DNA of 64,000 bases from Sinohyriopsis cumingii (GCA_028554795.2 CM068831.1:35217644-35281643); one strand, 5' to 3'. Counted from the first letter of the stretch, positions 1 to 12,089 are shown. Program-made: numbers and translations. The notes: generated from the sequence alone by a model not told the origin.

Positions 1-1480
1 AGTCAAGGTTATACTGCAGACATTTATACAAATTACAAGACTACATTGTCCCTTGCCCTGACCATGAAAATGGTATGTGACACACTGTCAAGTTCTGATA
101 TATACTTCAGCAAAGTTTCATAAAAAGCTATCCAATAATTAAAAAGTTATGCCCTGCCTGGACAAAGAAATGTCATGCTGGTCCTAAGATGTTTATATAA
201 CAGAAGATTATTTAAGATAACAAGTATTATAATCAATACCAATTTGTGGTCCAATAGGCAGTCCTTATAAAAATGTTAAGTTACTTTTGATTGAATACCC
301 AAGCTTAAGCTCCACAACTGAGAAACTTATCTTTGAAAAATGACTAATCAAGCATTGTGTTAACACGATACAGCACAAGGTTGTTTGGATAACCTTCTGA
401 ACTCATGGCTTGACCAATCATTGAAACATTTAATAGAAACATTAAAACATTTATGAGTAGCCTAACCTACCAATGTAGAGGTTTAAGTTGTGTGCATCCA
501 TTATGAACACTCACTGTTATTGAGACTGGCTGATTCATGCCAGACATGCATGATTTACTTACAACAAAAACCCATGTCACATACATTAGGCTATTATGAA
601 AAATCCAATAACTGTTAAATGCTCATGTCCCATTTCTTGACATAAATGGATATCTGCATATTATATTTTTGTATTTACAAAGCCTTTCATAACTAATAAA
701 CCGTTTTACAACAACTATCCATCCATTAGTTTCACCAGGACTTGGTAAATTCACATAAATATGAACCAATTAAGGAAAGCAGTTTAGCAAATCTTTGCAA
801 AACATAAAGTTTGGCATCTACAGTGTTTGGCCTTACACATTTTCCCACTTTTAGAAATTCCACAGCCTTCTAGTATAAATTACAGCTTATAAATTCATCA
901 TTTGACATATAAAAATGAAAGTAACAATTAAACCAATCTTCTTTGTACAAAATTATATCTATGCATCCATGTATGCACATATTAATTTAAGAGCACATCA
1001 ACACAATCCTGACCATATAGTGCCAAATAAAAGCTATGTTCCAGAAAAAAAATGTAAAGATGAAAATAAATTGCAAATAAATACAAGGAAGACAAACCAT
1101 TACAAAGTAACATAAACATATGGTCCTACAAAATAAAAGATAAAAGGTAACAGTGTCAAAAAATCTTTAACAAGGTATATAAAATAATAGATGGCACAAA
1201 AAAAATCCTTAAAAGATCCTATTACAATGTCCAGTACATTTTTCTGACTCTACATCTTCATAATGATTCCTAATTTAATTCACTTTTTAAAATATCATCT
1301 CAGTGGCAGTCATTACACTTGACAAGGCTGTGTTCCACTGTCACTGGACATTTTAAAGGTATGTACCTTGGTTTTAACTTTACCCTTCTGGGGGTATGCA
1401 TGGGTTGGGTATTTTTGTCTCATATGCGAGTGGCAATATACTGCCTTCTTTCAGCCATTTGTTATGCATTAGGGAGATCA
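1..1480. other. No gene seen
   Basis: AT-rich sequence with several ACATGTA-type motifs. The short open frames are low-complexity and carry no recognisable domain or splice pattern. Confidence 0.6.
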
Positions 1481-2395
1481 CCAACCACCAAAATTGTGGA
1501 CATTACTCTCCAAACATGGGTTTAATGTTCCAAAGCTTGCTTGTGGAGTTTGCATTCCACATGTTTTTCAAGTGTACAGTAAATGCTGTTGTTGTTGTTG
1601 TTGTGGGGTTTAACGCCATTTTTCAGCACGATAGGCTATACATGGCGGCCAGTATTAATGATGGAGGAAGAACCCGGAAAACCCCGGAAAGAACCACCGA
1701 CCCACGAGAAGCTACTGGCAGGCTTTCTCACATGCCCACATTGGCTGAATCTTAGACTCGAACCGCCGCAGACAGAGGTGAGATGGCAGTGATCCGTAAC
1801 GAAGAGCGCTTTAGACCACTCGGCCACTCGGGGCCCCCAGTAAATGCTGTAGTATTTGGAGCCAGTATATGGAATCTTCTATTCAGAAAAGGGTGATTGC
1901 AGGGTAGCTTTGGCTGCTTTGTCTGCATTAATAACTAAATTTGACTAGGCAGACAATAGTACATAATGTTTTTACAGATTTTATAAGCCGATAATATTTA
2001 AGAATGAGGATATTAGTGGGTTATAAAATTTAAAGTTTTGTAAGTTTGTAAATATAATATGAAAAGATCAAAGAATTTGTTTTTTGTTAGGTTATGATGT
2101 AAATTAAAGATCTGAGTATGACTTTGGTCAATGCAGCTTTGGCTACTTTATCTACCCTTTCATTACTCCTAATAAAACAATGTCACTAGGCAGCCAACAG
2201 TACTGAATACCTTCTTCAGATTTTATTAAGCAGATAATATTTCTATAAGATTGACGGTAATAATGAGTTATCAAATTTAAGTTTTTTTAAAGTTTGTAAA
2301 TATAATCTTAACAAATTAAAGAATTTGTTTTCTGTAAGTTTATGATGTAATATAAAGATATAAGTATGATTTCTGTCTGTGCAGCAAAAGTGGGA
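1481..2395. repeat. Dispersed repeat G, copy 1, with internal tandem duplication
   Basis: 1481-1576 matches 21470-21560 (ACTCTCCAAA-GTGGGTTT; CATTCCACAT). 1850-2395 matches 22465-22640 (ATATGGAATCTTC). Inside, a unit of about 230 bp starting AGCTTTGGCT is repeated (about 1908 and 2135). The SINE at 1590-1837 inserted into it. Confidence 0.6.
1590..1837 (-). mobile_element. tRNA-derived SINE, family A
   Basis: Minus-strand copy: box A GTGGCCGAGTGG near 1828, a box B-like site, a central domain with AAGCTTGCC-like sequence, then GCTGAAAAATGGCGTTAAACCCC and (CAA)n read as TTG repeats on plus. It is flanked by a perfect 13-bp duplication CAGTAAATGCTGT at 1577-1589 and 1838-1850. Confidence 0.92.
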
Positions 2396-2399
2396 TGGC

Positions 2400-4190
2400 T
2401 TAACCAGTAACCAGATCGTAATGGTGCCATGAGGTGTTGCTACAGCTGCTGAATCCTTGTTTCTCTTTTTGAATCGTATATATACAGGGACGTATGACTA
2501 CAATAGACAGTTCTTATGTCACTGAATGAACTCTGAAAAATGAAGCCTGGTATTAGACGTTTTACAATTAGAAACATCAAATATTTTGGTTGGGTGTATA
2601 ACCAAGGTGGTATTTTGGAAATTGATAATTTTATAGCACTGACAGAACTGATTTATGATGGGTCTAGATGGAGACAAATTCAATGCCAAAAGTTGCAATG
2701 AAATTAGATTTTAATTTGGCCAAAAACTATGTCCAATGTGAGATCAGATGGCATAGTCCCAAAGTATAATCAGTTTTGTTCATCTGAGATAAGCTTATGG
2801 CATGTTTGCTTAAACTTTGGGACTTTGTGAAAGGGAAGTTCTAAATGCTACCAAAGTCTAAATCCCTGACTGTTTAAATGATTAGGAATCTGCAGATAAG
2901 ATGTGAGCTGATCCATACACAACCAAGCTATAGTCAAGCGGAGATATGATGTTCTCAATAACCAGAACAAAGCCTTCTATTCTGCTTACCAAGTTTTGTT
3001 TGCCACTGCTGATATAGAGTTTAAAAAATCCAGTGATTTCAGACCCTTCTCCCTCATACATCCAATATGTGAAAGCAAAGTTTAGTTCACAGTTAGAATA
3101 AGCCCTAAAAACATGTAGAACAAAAGGTGCTAGTAACTGCAATGTGACGATCAAACTCAGACTCACCGACTAGAGGGCGATATGGAAAATATATTCTTTA
3201 GTGAAGTGTATTGTATGAAATTTGTCTATTTACATGACTAAAAGCCTGTAATGTAGAATAATTTGGCAATGAGGAGGAATTGTGTTATTTATCAAGATGG
3301 ACGGTTCTCCAGCAGACAGTTATTGGGTCCAGTTCTGTAAACAAAAAGAGATATTTCATAAATATTGTCTTTAAATAGCAGCAATTTCTTTGCAATTTGG
3401 TGTCAGGCATATTTTCGTTTTGCAACTGGAGGGAGTAAAAAAAGACATGGAGATTCTCCTAGTGTATAATTTAGGGGCTCTCCAGTTTTGTAATTTGTAG
3501 ACAACAAACTTATTGAAAAGCTCAAAAGAACCATCAGATGATTTTTCAATCCTAGCAGATTCTTTAAGACTTTCATTATCTGATGCTAAGCATGAATTAC
3601 CACTATGGCCAGATTTGCTGCTCTTTATGTGGGCTATATCTAACCAGTTTTCCACAAATAGTCTTTGGCTTTTTTATTTATCACATTGTTACAGTGACCA
3701 CTGGGCTCAAGGGCTTGCTGCTCTTTTTGCAAGCCATACCCGAACCTATCTGGGAATACTAGGTTTTGTTCATAATTGAACTGGCTACTTAAGGGAACTA
3801 AAACTTTATTTTAACATAATCACTGAGTCTTCTTCAATTTAATAAATAACAATAAAATTTATCAGCAGTTGTGAAAGGTTTGCTATTCCAAAGCATGTTA
3901 ATTTTAATGAGTTTACTCAAGGAAACACCTTCACAGTGCTGGATATTTATTTTGTGCACAGTTTACATAAATAAAAGTGTACAAGGCTGAGAAAAATGGC
4001 TTGATGAAAAGTAGTTGCCCAACTGAATTTATTTTTTACAGTAATAAATGGAAATATAACGAAAGAATGGCTGTTGCAGACAGGTGCTTCAATAATACAA
4101 ATAAGCTTTACTGCAGATTTTAATGTCGTTCTAAAATTTCTATGGCTTTTTGAAAAATCAACGGGAATTTGTACAGTGAAAGTTAACTTA
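2400..4190. other. No gene seen
   Basis: Two 94-codon minus frames (3166-2882 and 3655-3371) were inspected. The second starts MENWLDIAHIKSSKSGHSGN and is rich in Ser and Lys, loosely like the N-terminus of a hAT protein, but nothing downstream supports it. Confidence 0.5.
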
Positions 4191-4197
4191 TGGCCAA

Positions 4198-4246
<49 letters not shown>
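4198..4246. repeat. (TA)n(CA)n microsatellite
   Basis: Compound dinucleotide run downstream of the glycosyltransferase 3' exon. Confidence 0.97.
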
Positions 4247-4718
4247 GACTAAGCCACTGGATGAAATACTCTGCTTAGAAACACTATATTATACCAGCAT
4301 TTACTACAATAAGCCTCAGCATTAGTCTAAATTGTGAATATATCAGAAAACAACACATTTTGAGGATCAGTGGATGGATAGCATTATTAAACATTGCATG
4401 TGAAGTTACATAGCTCTAGACTGTAAATAAAAGTATTGGTGTTCATTATGCATGAAATGTAATGGAAAATAAGATTTAAAAAATGGAGTCTAGTGGTTTT
4501 CCTACAACCTTTGTGCTGAAATGGCCCTTAATTTTTTTTAGCTATGTCCATGGTACTCAACAAATTTAATTGTAAATACAGAAAATACAGAAAAATATTG
4601 ATACTAAAAACAGATCTACTTGATTGAACAAAAATGTAAAAATATGAAAGATATTTGGCAAGTATTTGAAATAATCTTTCCTGTCAGACCAAATTATCAA
4701 ATTACACCGAGTTCTATG

Positions 4719-4903
4719 TCAAGGTTCATCCTCTGTATCAATGTTTCCATAGACATCAAGACGGACAGGATAATCGGGAAGATCTTCATACCCTGGTCTC
4801 CATATTGTTAGAAGATTGTGCGACGGGTTTCTCCCTCCTCGTGCTAACCCTGGTCCATAGTGTAGTCCAGATTCTTTCCAGTTTACTGTGAGACCCAGGT
4901 GGC
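4719..4903 (-). CDS. Glycosyltransferase, coding exon 2 and stop
   Basis: This is the final coding exon of the gene whose first exon ends at 9880. It follows an acceptor reading TTTCCTTTAG. The lone G left over from exon 1 joins the first two bases here to make a Gly codon, so the phases agree (1083 coding bases, 361 codons with stop). The 60 residues begin HLGLTVNWKESGLHYGPG and end DTEDEP before TGA. The N-W-x-E-x-G-L-H-Y run is typical of the C-terminal part of this invertebrate glycosyltransferase group and continues the reading broken in exon 1. A possible polyadenylation signal ATTAAA lies on the minus strand at 4570-4565, about 150 bp past the stop. The intron is nearly 5 kb and carries repeats, a palindrome and microsatellites. 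Confidence 0.8.
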
Positions 4904-5108
4904 CTAAAGGAAACAAAACACCAAATTAGTAAATCAATAAATAACAAGGCTACTACATAACTCTGTCTCACTTTCTTCAACCTTGCCCTAATGTATTTCT
5001 GTTCAGGTGGTGCAGTTATGGATGGGTTCGATTCAAATAAGTCAGTAAAAAGATCAGACACAGAATGCCATGATGATTACATAAATTAATTTCACTTGCA
5101 AACCCAAG

Positions 5109-5170
5109 TATGTATGTGTGTGTGTGTGTGTGTTTGTGTATGTATTTATGTATGTTCATATATATATATA
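5109..5170. repeat. (TG)n and (TA)n microsatellites
   Basis: About 12 TG units, then TGTATG variants and a short TA run, inside the large intron. Confidence 0.95.
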
Positions 5171-5494
5171 ACACAAATAATACTATCATACAGGTTAGAG
5201 AATTTTTAATTCGTACTCTATGGAGAATAGAGCCTAGGTCCGTGGGTAAACGGCACCCAATGCCTTGCCTGCATACATGAGCCCAAATTTCCTCATGACT
5301 AAACACAACAGAAAAGTATGCACCTCAATCGGTGTTATATGCACTTGTGTGTAGCAGACACACTCACATGATGACCCAGTAATTAATTCTCATTTATCTA
5401 CAGTCATTCAGGATTTCTATGAAAGAAATCGAGGCATATATTATTAAATATACAGAATTATAAATATACACCAGAAATCACTGGAAATACAATG

Positions 5495-5838
5495 TGCTCA
5501 AAAATACTTTCAGGCTAAATAACTATTTTGGGATTATTGTGAATTCATACAGAGACATTCTGGATTATATCAGTGATACATCAAGACTGTTAACACGTCA
5601 ACATTATTCAAGGCTGTTAGTACTTCAGCATGTTCAAGACTGGAATTCATTTGGAACTGTGACAGAACTGCTAAGACTATTTTGGGATTTAATTCACAAA
5701 ATTACAAGTTCTTTTCAAATTTTTACTCTGTATTCTTGGGTAATAAATTATTTGTTGAATTTTACTCAACTTATTGATTTTGCTCTTTTTTTTTTACTTC
5801 ATTTAAGGTCATCAAGTCATAACATAGGATAACAGTTA
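5495..5838 (-). repeat. Dispersed AT-rich repeat D (minus)
   Basis: On minus it begins TGTTATGACTTGATG, then AGAGCAAAATCAATAAGTT, AATAATTTATT and TGTGAATTAAATCCCAAAAT. Family members are at 7920-8190 (minus, weak), 8667-8900 (plus) and 19655-19960 (plus). The TGTTAT start could be an LTR-type terminus, but no matching CA end or duplication was seen, so it is left unclassified. Confidence 0.55.
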
Positions 5839-6083
5839 AATCAGATTACAAAATAAAATGATACAAAACAATGCTGAATTGTTTCTAAACCATGATAGAC
5901 ATTGTTTTATGCTAGCAAAAAACTGTCAATGACAATGCAAATACATGTATATAAATGGCACTGTTCTTATAATAATGGACACTGATAAATCTGTCTTGAT
6001 AACCTAATTTTCAAGACAGATTTTTTAGTCTTAGTAATGAACTCAAGCCTAAAAATAGTGGGTGCAGACAATGAAATGTTTAC

Positions 6084-6098
6084 CCTCTCTCTCTCTCT

Positions 6099-6161
<63 letters not shown>
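6084..6161. repeat. (CT)n(TA)n microsatellite
   Basis: About eight CT units followed by about 30 TA units. Confidence 0.97.
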
Positions 6162-6163
<2 letters not shown>

Positions 6164-6253
6164 CAGTTTATAATTTATAAATTAATAATTATGTTTTGTA
6201 TATTTTTTCTCTATCCTTCAGGCTTACTGCTTCCTACAATATTTTTGGGGGGA

Positions 6254-6321
6254 GGGGTAACATAGCTTTAACAATTTTACAGTCATATCGCTATGATGTC
6301 TGCAATGTGGCAGTTTATATT
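6254..6321 (-). mobile_element. SINE family B 3' fragment
   Basis: About 68 bp matching the tail side of family B (CATAGCTTTAACAATTTTAC, then GATGTCTGCAATGTGGCAG). It lies downstream of a (CT)(TA) microsatellite in the glycosyltransferase intron. Confidence 0.65.
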
Positions 6322-7919
6322 AATATAGGTGCAAAGTTGGGTTGATTGAAGGCATGAAGAACTGCGTACATGAAAAAACATATCATTTTAAATGTAGGTC
6401 CTTCATTCATATGAATATCAAAGAAGACATTCACTGATTGCTACATGCAGTCCAGAAATCCTAAACACAGAAACCACTGGTTGTGTTGAACAATGGTAAC
6501 TGAATTCACGCCAACTACACAAAGAATTCTGAGGTGACTGAAAAATGTTGGTCTCAGTAGGCAAGTGATCCATCAATCAAGTGGGTCACTAGATCAATCC
6601 CCTTATTCTCAAAACGGTTTAAACACAAATCAAGCTCAAAATTCCAAAAATACAAATATAGTGTTGCACCTTGGATTCTAGGGGCAGGGGACACTGTGTT
6701 TCCCACTTTCCAAATCTGGAGAATACAAAACATTTTAACAGGGCAATGGAAAATTATAGTACATCATGCATCTGTAGTGCTAACAAATGAGATAATCTTG
6801 TTTGCTCCGACTGTTCTGCCACCATATCTTTGTTGTCTGCACTGTACTATCACAATTTCCATGATGACAGGGATGAGTATCTGTTGTAACTCTATTGGAA
6901 AGAAATTTTCTTGGCCCTGGCTTTGTATCATGTGTCACATGAGAAATGCATGAACATAGGGGTCTGCAAACAAAGGCAAAAAGTAGATCTGTCTAGACTG
7001 TCAGATAATGCAAACTCCCTTGAAACAAAGAAATAATTTCAATACAGACTATAATTCAAAGAGTATAAAACAGATACTGCAGTCACATTCAGAAACTCAA
7101 AATCATAAACTAGTCATATTACAGCAACAAAAATGACAGAAATAAAAAAGAAAAACCAACAGTTATTTTAATATCAGACACTCATTGCAAACCAGGAAAT
7201 ATTTCTCATAACAAGGGTGCAACAAGTGATCAGAAAAGTAGAAAAGAATGTCATAAAAACAAAATGTAAATGACATTTTGCGAGAAGATATGATCATATT
7301 TTTAAAAAAAGAAGGTTCAGACTCTTGTACTGACAAAGAAGTTTTATCGCAATACAATATCCAAAGGGTGACTAACACCAAAGATCGAAGTTTATGAAAT
7401 TAACAATGCAAACAATCCATTTACCAGCCATTGTGTGCATCTCCAAATATTTAGTACTATTTTATTTGCCCACCAGTAGATCAGTTCTCTGACGGAAAAA
7501 TAATTAGTGGTCCAATACATACATTGCTTTCATATGGATACTCACTGTCATCGCTTAGTATTTTTATCACATTCAGCAACTCTGACCATTGCTAGTGCCA
7601 ACACAGACATGGATTCATATCCACTGTGATGTTTATCTATTGGACAACCACTGTCATGTACATTTAATTTGCATTATGAGCTAAATTTTATCAATGGTTT
7701 TAAACTGTAAAGAAATGCTGATGTAACTTAAGTTTGTCCATGCTGTAAACAACTTGTTTATGCAGCAAGAGTTTATGGCTAATCTTGTTTAGAGTAAATT
7801 TTTCCTTTGGAAATCTTCAGATTCTAATATGTCATAGGTCAAGTATAAACTGGATTCGATAAAGAAATGATACATTCCTGTTTTAGATCTGTCTGTCAGA
7901 TATAACTCAAGAGTAATTA
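6322..7919. other. Intronic, nothing recognised
   Basis: Part of the large glycosyltransferase intron. No coding or structured element was found beyond short fortuitous frames. Confidence 0.6.
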
Positions 7920-8190
7920 GTTAACAGTCATTGGAATTACAAAAGACTCACTGACTATTGGACTGGCACACCAGTTTGGATTATTGTGAACTAATTCAAA
8001 AACAGTCTTGATTGCATCACTGACGTACATTCAGAACTATTGCAATTCATTTGGAATATTCTATATATTTATGATCGCATTACTTGCCGTGTCTCTTGAA
8101 TTTTAACTTTGTACTATAAAGAAATAAATAACTGAATGATTTTACTTAAATGGTTGGTTTCACTTCTTTCTGTTATGTATTTATATATTT
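7920..8190 (-). repeat. Dispersed repeat D, weak copy (minus)
   Basis: Reversed, it shows CATAACAGAAAGAAGTGAAA and TTATTTATTTC, in the same order as other family members, with heavy divergence. Confidence 0.35.
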
Positions 8191-8453
8191 TAAGACCTAG
8201 CATTGCAGCAACTAAATAAAACTTAGTGTGTACTTTATGATTATGTCCCAATGAAAATGAGCACTGAGTGGGGCATGCAGTTTCAAGGATAGGGTGATAT
8301 AGGACAAAAACTGGGGGAGGTTTACTCTGAAGGATATTATCATGGGCCAGGCCCAGTGTGTGTCATATGTTAACTAAATAATACTACATCTCTGCAAAAT
8401 GTTCTTTACATAGTATTCCTCTATAACTTATCTGATTTCTCAAAGCATGTTTA

Positions 8454-8588
8454 TTTAATGGCTAATAAATATTGAATTAATTGACATGTTTTATCAGACC
8501 TAATAAAATATTTAGAATAAAACATTTTAAATATCTTATTAGGTCTGATAAAACATGTCAATTAATTCAATATTTATTAGCCATTAAA
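8454..8588. repeat. 135-bp near-perfect palindrome
   Basis: Position 8454 pairs with 8588, and so on inward to the centre at 8521. I found about three mismatches and essentially no spacer. The arms read TTTAATGGCTAATAAATATT and onward. It lies inside the glycosyltransferase intron and would form a long hairpin in RNA or a cruciform in DNA. Confidence 0.92.
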
Positions 8589-8666
8589 CTTAATAATTTG
8601 GATCATTCTTGTCTCTTTCCAACACTATCAGGGTTGACACATCATTAAGTAACTGTGACATCAATA

Positions 8667-8900
8667 AACATATTGTTATGACTCTTTGATCTTAAACTAA
8701 CTAACAGAAAAGAGCAAAATCCAATAAGTTTTGTAAAATTCCAGAATTAATTTATTTCCCTAAAATATAAGTGGAAATTGAAAAAGAACTTACAGTATTG
8801 TGAGTTAAATCCCAAACAGTCTTAAAAGTTCTAACACAAGTTGAAATATATGATGTTATAGTTGTTTCTAAACTTAGATTAAAGTGAAAATTAGTTCTAA
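8667..8900 (+). repeat. Dispersed repeat D (plus)
   Basis: TGTTATGACTCTTTGATC, then AACAGAAAAGAGCAAAATCC, AATTTATTTCCC and GTGAGTTAAATCCC. It lies 80 bp after the 135-bp palindrome. Confidence 0.55.
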
Positions 8901-9773
8901 AACATCTTATATTAGATTTTATTTGCAAATGATACTATGTTGCTAGTGGTGTTTTGAAATTATGCAATACTACTTTGTATTTTAAATTGTTTTATTCGAG
9001 TCTTTTCTACATAAAATTGTTCAGCAAGTGCCCCCTCCCCACCTCACCAGATGTCATCGAGTAGAATAACCGCCTTTCTTCTAAAATAATACATCTCCAT
9101 AAACGTGATGACACGTTAATGTTTGGTAATGATTTATAAAGATGTTGCTAACTGTATGCGATTTAATTACGCAGATGAAACTTTAGACGAGTGGACGAAA
9201 TGCCTTCTTCGTAAAGGAAGCGATAAATGTGCTGTCACATGATTTATCAGTCTTTGTCTGGTACCCTTATTTGTTCAAGGTTAATTTCCCTGTGTGTGTG
9301 TGTGTTAATGCAGAAAATCTAATTTTAGCCTATGTGATCCTGTTATGATCTTGACAATTATGTCCAGTTGTAATCATCAAAGAGAAGAACTCGACAAATG
9401 TGTGAAGCCCAAAAATTCTATCATAACATTGTTAAGCCCATTTTTTGACATAATTTAGTGTTACATGTAGTTTAGTCAACACTTCTTTTAGTAACAGAAA
9501 CTTGAGAATTGGGAGACATATATCAACAATACAGATAATCTGATTACTTACCTTACGTCACGATATGAATTAATTATTGGTTTTGGATATATTTGAAAAA
9601 AAGTGGCCACTCGTGAAGGGAACATTTTCCATTGTTGTACTGATATGCTGGCCGCTGGTCGTGTTAGATTGGTGGCCGTTTTTGAGGGGTACTTTTGAAT
9701 ACAAACTCATCCGTGCCAAGGCCGTAAGAAGTAGGTGACCGCTGGTCAGGGGGGCCATTCAATAGGGGTCTAC

Positions 9774-9782
9774 TGTGTGTGA

Positions 9783-9854
<72 letters not shown>
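9774..9854. repeat. (TG)n(TA)n microsatellite beside a splice donor
   Basis: It ends about 25 bp from the exon 1 donor of the glycosyltransferase gene (9879-9878). Confidence 0.97.
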
Positions 9855-9856
<2 letters not shown>

Positions 9857-9879
9857 GTTCTACCAGTCACATGAATTAC

Positions 9880-10777
9880 CTGAGAAGTTTGGATATAATG
9901 TAAATTCCCGACTCTTCCATGCATGGTATATGTGCCACATGGACCACATGCCTTCTGTTTTACCAGTCTGAATAAATGTCTGATACCAGCTAGTGGGTAA
10001 AATGTTTGGCACTAATGGCTGAAATTTGTCATCATGCAGCATAACCTCAAACCAATCTCTGAACTTCACCCAATTTCTCCGGTTTGGTGAAAATCCCCAT
10101 GTTCCAATTACTGGATAAAGGAATACAAGATTCCCAAATGGTGCTTCTAGGAGTCCCTCAGAACCAATTCCATGCTTAATACTGATACCCTGAAGGGAAT
10201 AGCCATTCACTTCAACAAGTTTGTCATATTTTTTATGCACAAGCTTCAACCATTTGTAAAAATATGGAGAAACTGTTAGATCATCCTCCAAAATTACAGC
10301 AATTTCTGAGCTGTTTGATTTTGGGGTCCAAGTATTCAACCACTGGCCATAAATTCCAACATGAAAAGTATGATTATGAACTATTTTAACTCCATGTTTA
10401 AACTGAAATTCATTGGCAATTCTAAAGGTATTCTCATCAATTTGACCATCTTTTGATCTGTCTATCCATATATCAAGCACTACCCTTTCACCAAAATAAA
10501 ATGCCACATTTAATGACCCAAGTAGTCTAAATAGAGAATCTGCACGATTAAAGACTATAACAATGATCCTTAAGTCCATTGACTCATCCTGGATGTGTGG
10601 CTTTCTGTAGCTCTGCTGAGTTGTGTATTTGTACAGGTCTTGTTGCTGTAGCATCGTCCTTCTCCATACTTTATCTGGCTCACTCACAAAATAGTTGGAG
10701 AACTTGTGGTACAAAGGTAGCACCAGAAAAAAGAAAACCATCAGAAGGATCAATACTTGGACTGAGGAATTCTTCAT
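9880..10777 (-). CDS. Glycosyltransferase (GT-A fold, GT2/GNT-I-like), coding exon 1
   Basis: This is the first coding exon of a 360-residue protein (299 codons plus one base). Residues about 7-22 are a hydrophobic anchor after a very short N-terminus, as in type II Golgi enzymes. A nucleotide-sugar-binding start follows at residues 71-82 (IIVIVFNRADSL). An EDD motif at 164-166 (VILEDDLTVSP) resembles the metal-binding EDD of GlcNAc-transferase I. Potential N-glycosylation sites lie at residues 135 and 155. The start is firm because an in-frame TGA lies 12 bases upstream of the ATG. The exon ends at a donor (CTCAG then GTAATT), and reading past it gives only a few residues before a stop. A (TG)(TA) microsatellite begins about 25 bp inside the intron. 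The likely role is sugar transfer onto secreted glycans. Donor and acceptor are unknown, and the family assignment is by motif resemblance only. Confidence 0.85.
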
Positions 10778-10818
10778 GATACAGATTCACTCCTCCTCAA
10801 TCTGTCCAGCTATGCCTT
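10778..10818 (-). other. 5' untranslated exon segment of the glycosyltransferase gene
   Basis: Upstream of the ATG on the minus strand, a pyrimidine-rich tract ends in a good acceptor (TTTTCTTGCAG) whose AG is at 10820-10819. The 41 bases between it and the ATG contain the in-frame TGA. The transcript therefore probably starts in a further upstream non-coding exon that I could not locate. Confidence 0.55.
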
Positions 10819-10958
10819 CTGCAAGAAAATTTAAATGACTATATAACAAAAGCAAAATTATGCAAAATATCAAATACAGTGTCTTCAAAAACAAAATGTG
10901 ATCTCTACGTTAATATAATAAGGAATGAAATTCACCTTCAAATGCTTAGCAAAAAATA

Positions 10959-10970
10959 TGTGTGTGTGTG

Positions 10971-11025
<55 letters not shown>
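10959..11025. repeat. (TG)n(TA)n(CA)n microsatellite
   Basis: The TG and CA blocks around a TA centre make this run self-complementary. It lies about 140 bp upstream of the 5' UTR acceptor. Confidence 0.97.
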
Positions 11026-11027
<2 letters not shown>

Positions 11028-11029
11028 TA

Positions 11030-11950
11030 CAAGGAAGATAATGATTAGTTGTGTATTCGTTAGACAAAATTTTTCCCATATTAAACCATTTGCAAGAGCT
11101 TCTTGCTACACAGATCTACATGTAAACACTGTTTGTGCAAGGCATTATGCCTATGAAGGCATGTTCTGTCAGTTCCAGAAATGTATTATCTCCCATTCAT
11201 ATTCTCAATTTTAATCAAAGGATTACAAATTTATTTGAATTATCTTCTCCGTAAATTTAGTTTGCTTGAGAAATTTATGTAAAGTAATCCAAAGTAAAGT
11301 AATAAATAAAATTAAACAAAATTAAATTGCGTAAGAATTTCAATTAACTTTAGTATATGCATATATGTACTGTAACAACAAAACCTAGCTTGGAACACCA
11401 CTGTTTGGGGAGTCAATCTGTCATTTCAGACCAGATTCTTAAGGGAAACCTCTGTCGACAGACCACTCGTTCTGAGCTGGACTGGTCTCTAGACATGTTC
11501 TACTGCAGTTTTATGGTTTTTTCTTTGAACTGCTTCATAGTCTTACCAATAGTCACAATTCTACTTATTTACATATCGAGCTTTCATGAAAGTGGGAATA
11601 CCTAGGCAAATGATATGAGCATTGCTGGGAATCAGGAACTATCTCTATGTGTCATTGGTATTGCCTGAATATTATTATCATTTCATTCTTCTGAGTTTCT
11701 TAAGAACAATTTACATGTAATATTTATCAAACATCTTGCAATACATGAATTTTGATGTCAAATATGATCAGAAATGGTATAGGCAGTATCATCAATACAT
11801 GGACTGTCTCACTAGGTTGAAAACGTTTACATTTATTAATTTTCATGTTTGGATAACCAGTATTTGAAAGTGAATGTTGATACAGTGAAAATTAGTGATA
11901 AAAATAAGTGCCTAGATACACAATTGTGCAAGTCACACTGCAAACAACAA
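11030..11950. other. No gene seen
   Basis: Upstream side of the glycosyltransferase gene on minus. Promoter and first exon could lie here or beyond, but no TATA box or donor could be tied to the acceptor at 10819. Confidence 0.5.
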
Positions 11951-11956
11951 AGAACT

Positions 11957-12088
11957 TGATATGCCATAGCATAATGCACCTGCAGTTCAGGGTCTATGTG
12001 GTTTGTTAAATTGATTACTCATAATAAACTGCACAGATCCAAATCTGCTGGCACATTATGCAATGGCATATCTGGGTCTGTGCAGTTT
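11957..12088. repeat. Interlocking inverted repeats
   Basis: GATATGCCATAGCATAATGC (11958 on) pairs with GCATTATG-AATGGCATATC-type sequence near 12045-12072. Inside this, AACTGCACAGATCC (about 12027) pairs with GGGTCTGTGCAGTT (about 12074). It may be a small MITE remnant. Confidence 0.6.
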
Positions 12089-12089
12089 G

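Larger units (their letters stand above)
4904..9879 (-). other. Intron of the glycosyltransferase gene
   Basis: GT-AG intron of 4,976 bp inferred from matching splice phases of the two coding exons. It holds TG and TA microsatellites (5109-5170, 6084-6161, 9774-9854), a truncated SINE-B piece (6254-6321), members of a dispersed AT-rich repeat (5495-5838, 7920-8190, 8667-8900) and a 135-bp palindrome. No other coding sequence was recognised. Confidence 0.7.

Noticed and set aside
1396-1827. Frames of 119, 69 and 63 codons
   Set aside because: They lie in the SINE at 1590-1837. Similar peptides recur wherever the SINE does (26372-26742).
2882-3166. 94-codon minus frame with hydrophobic N-terminus
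   Set aside because: No recognised domain, splice context or repeat support.
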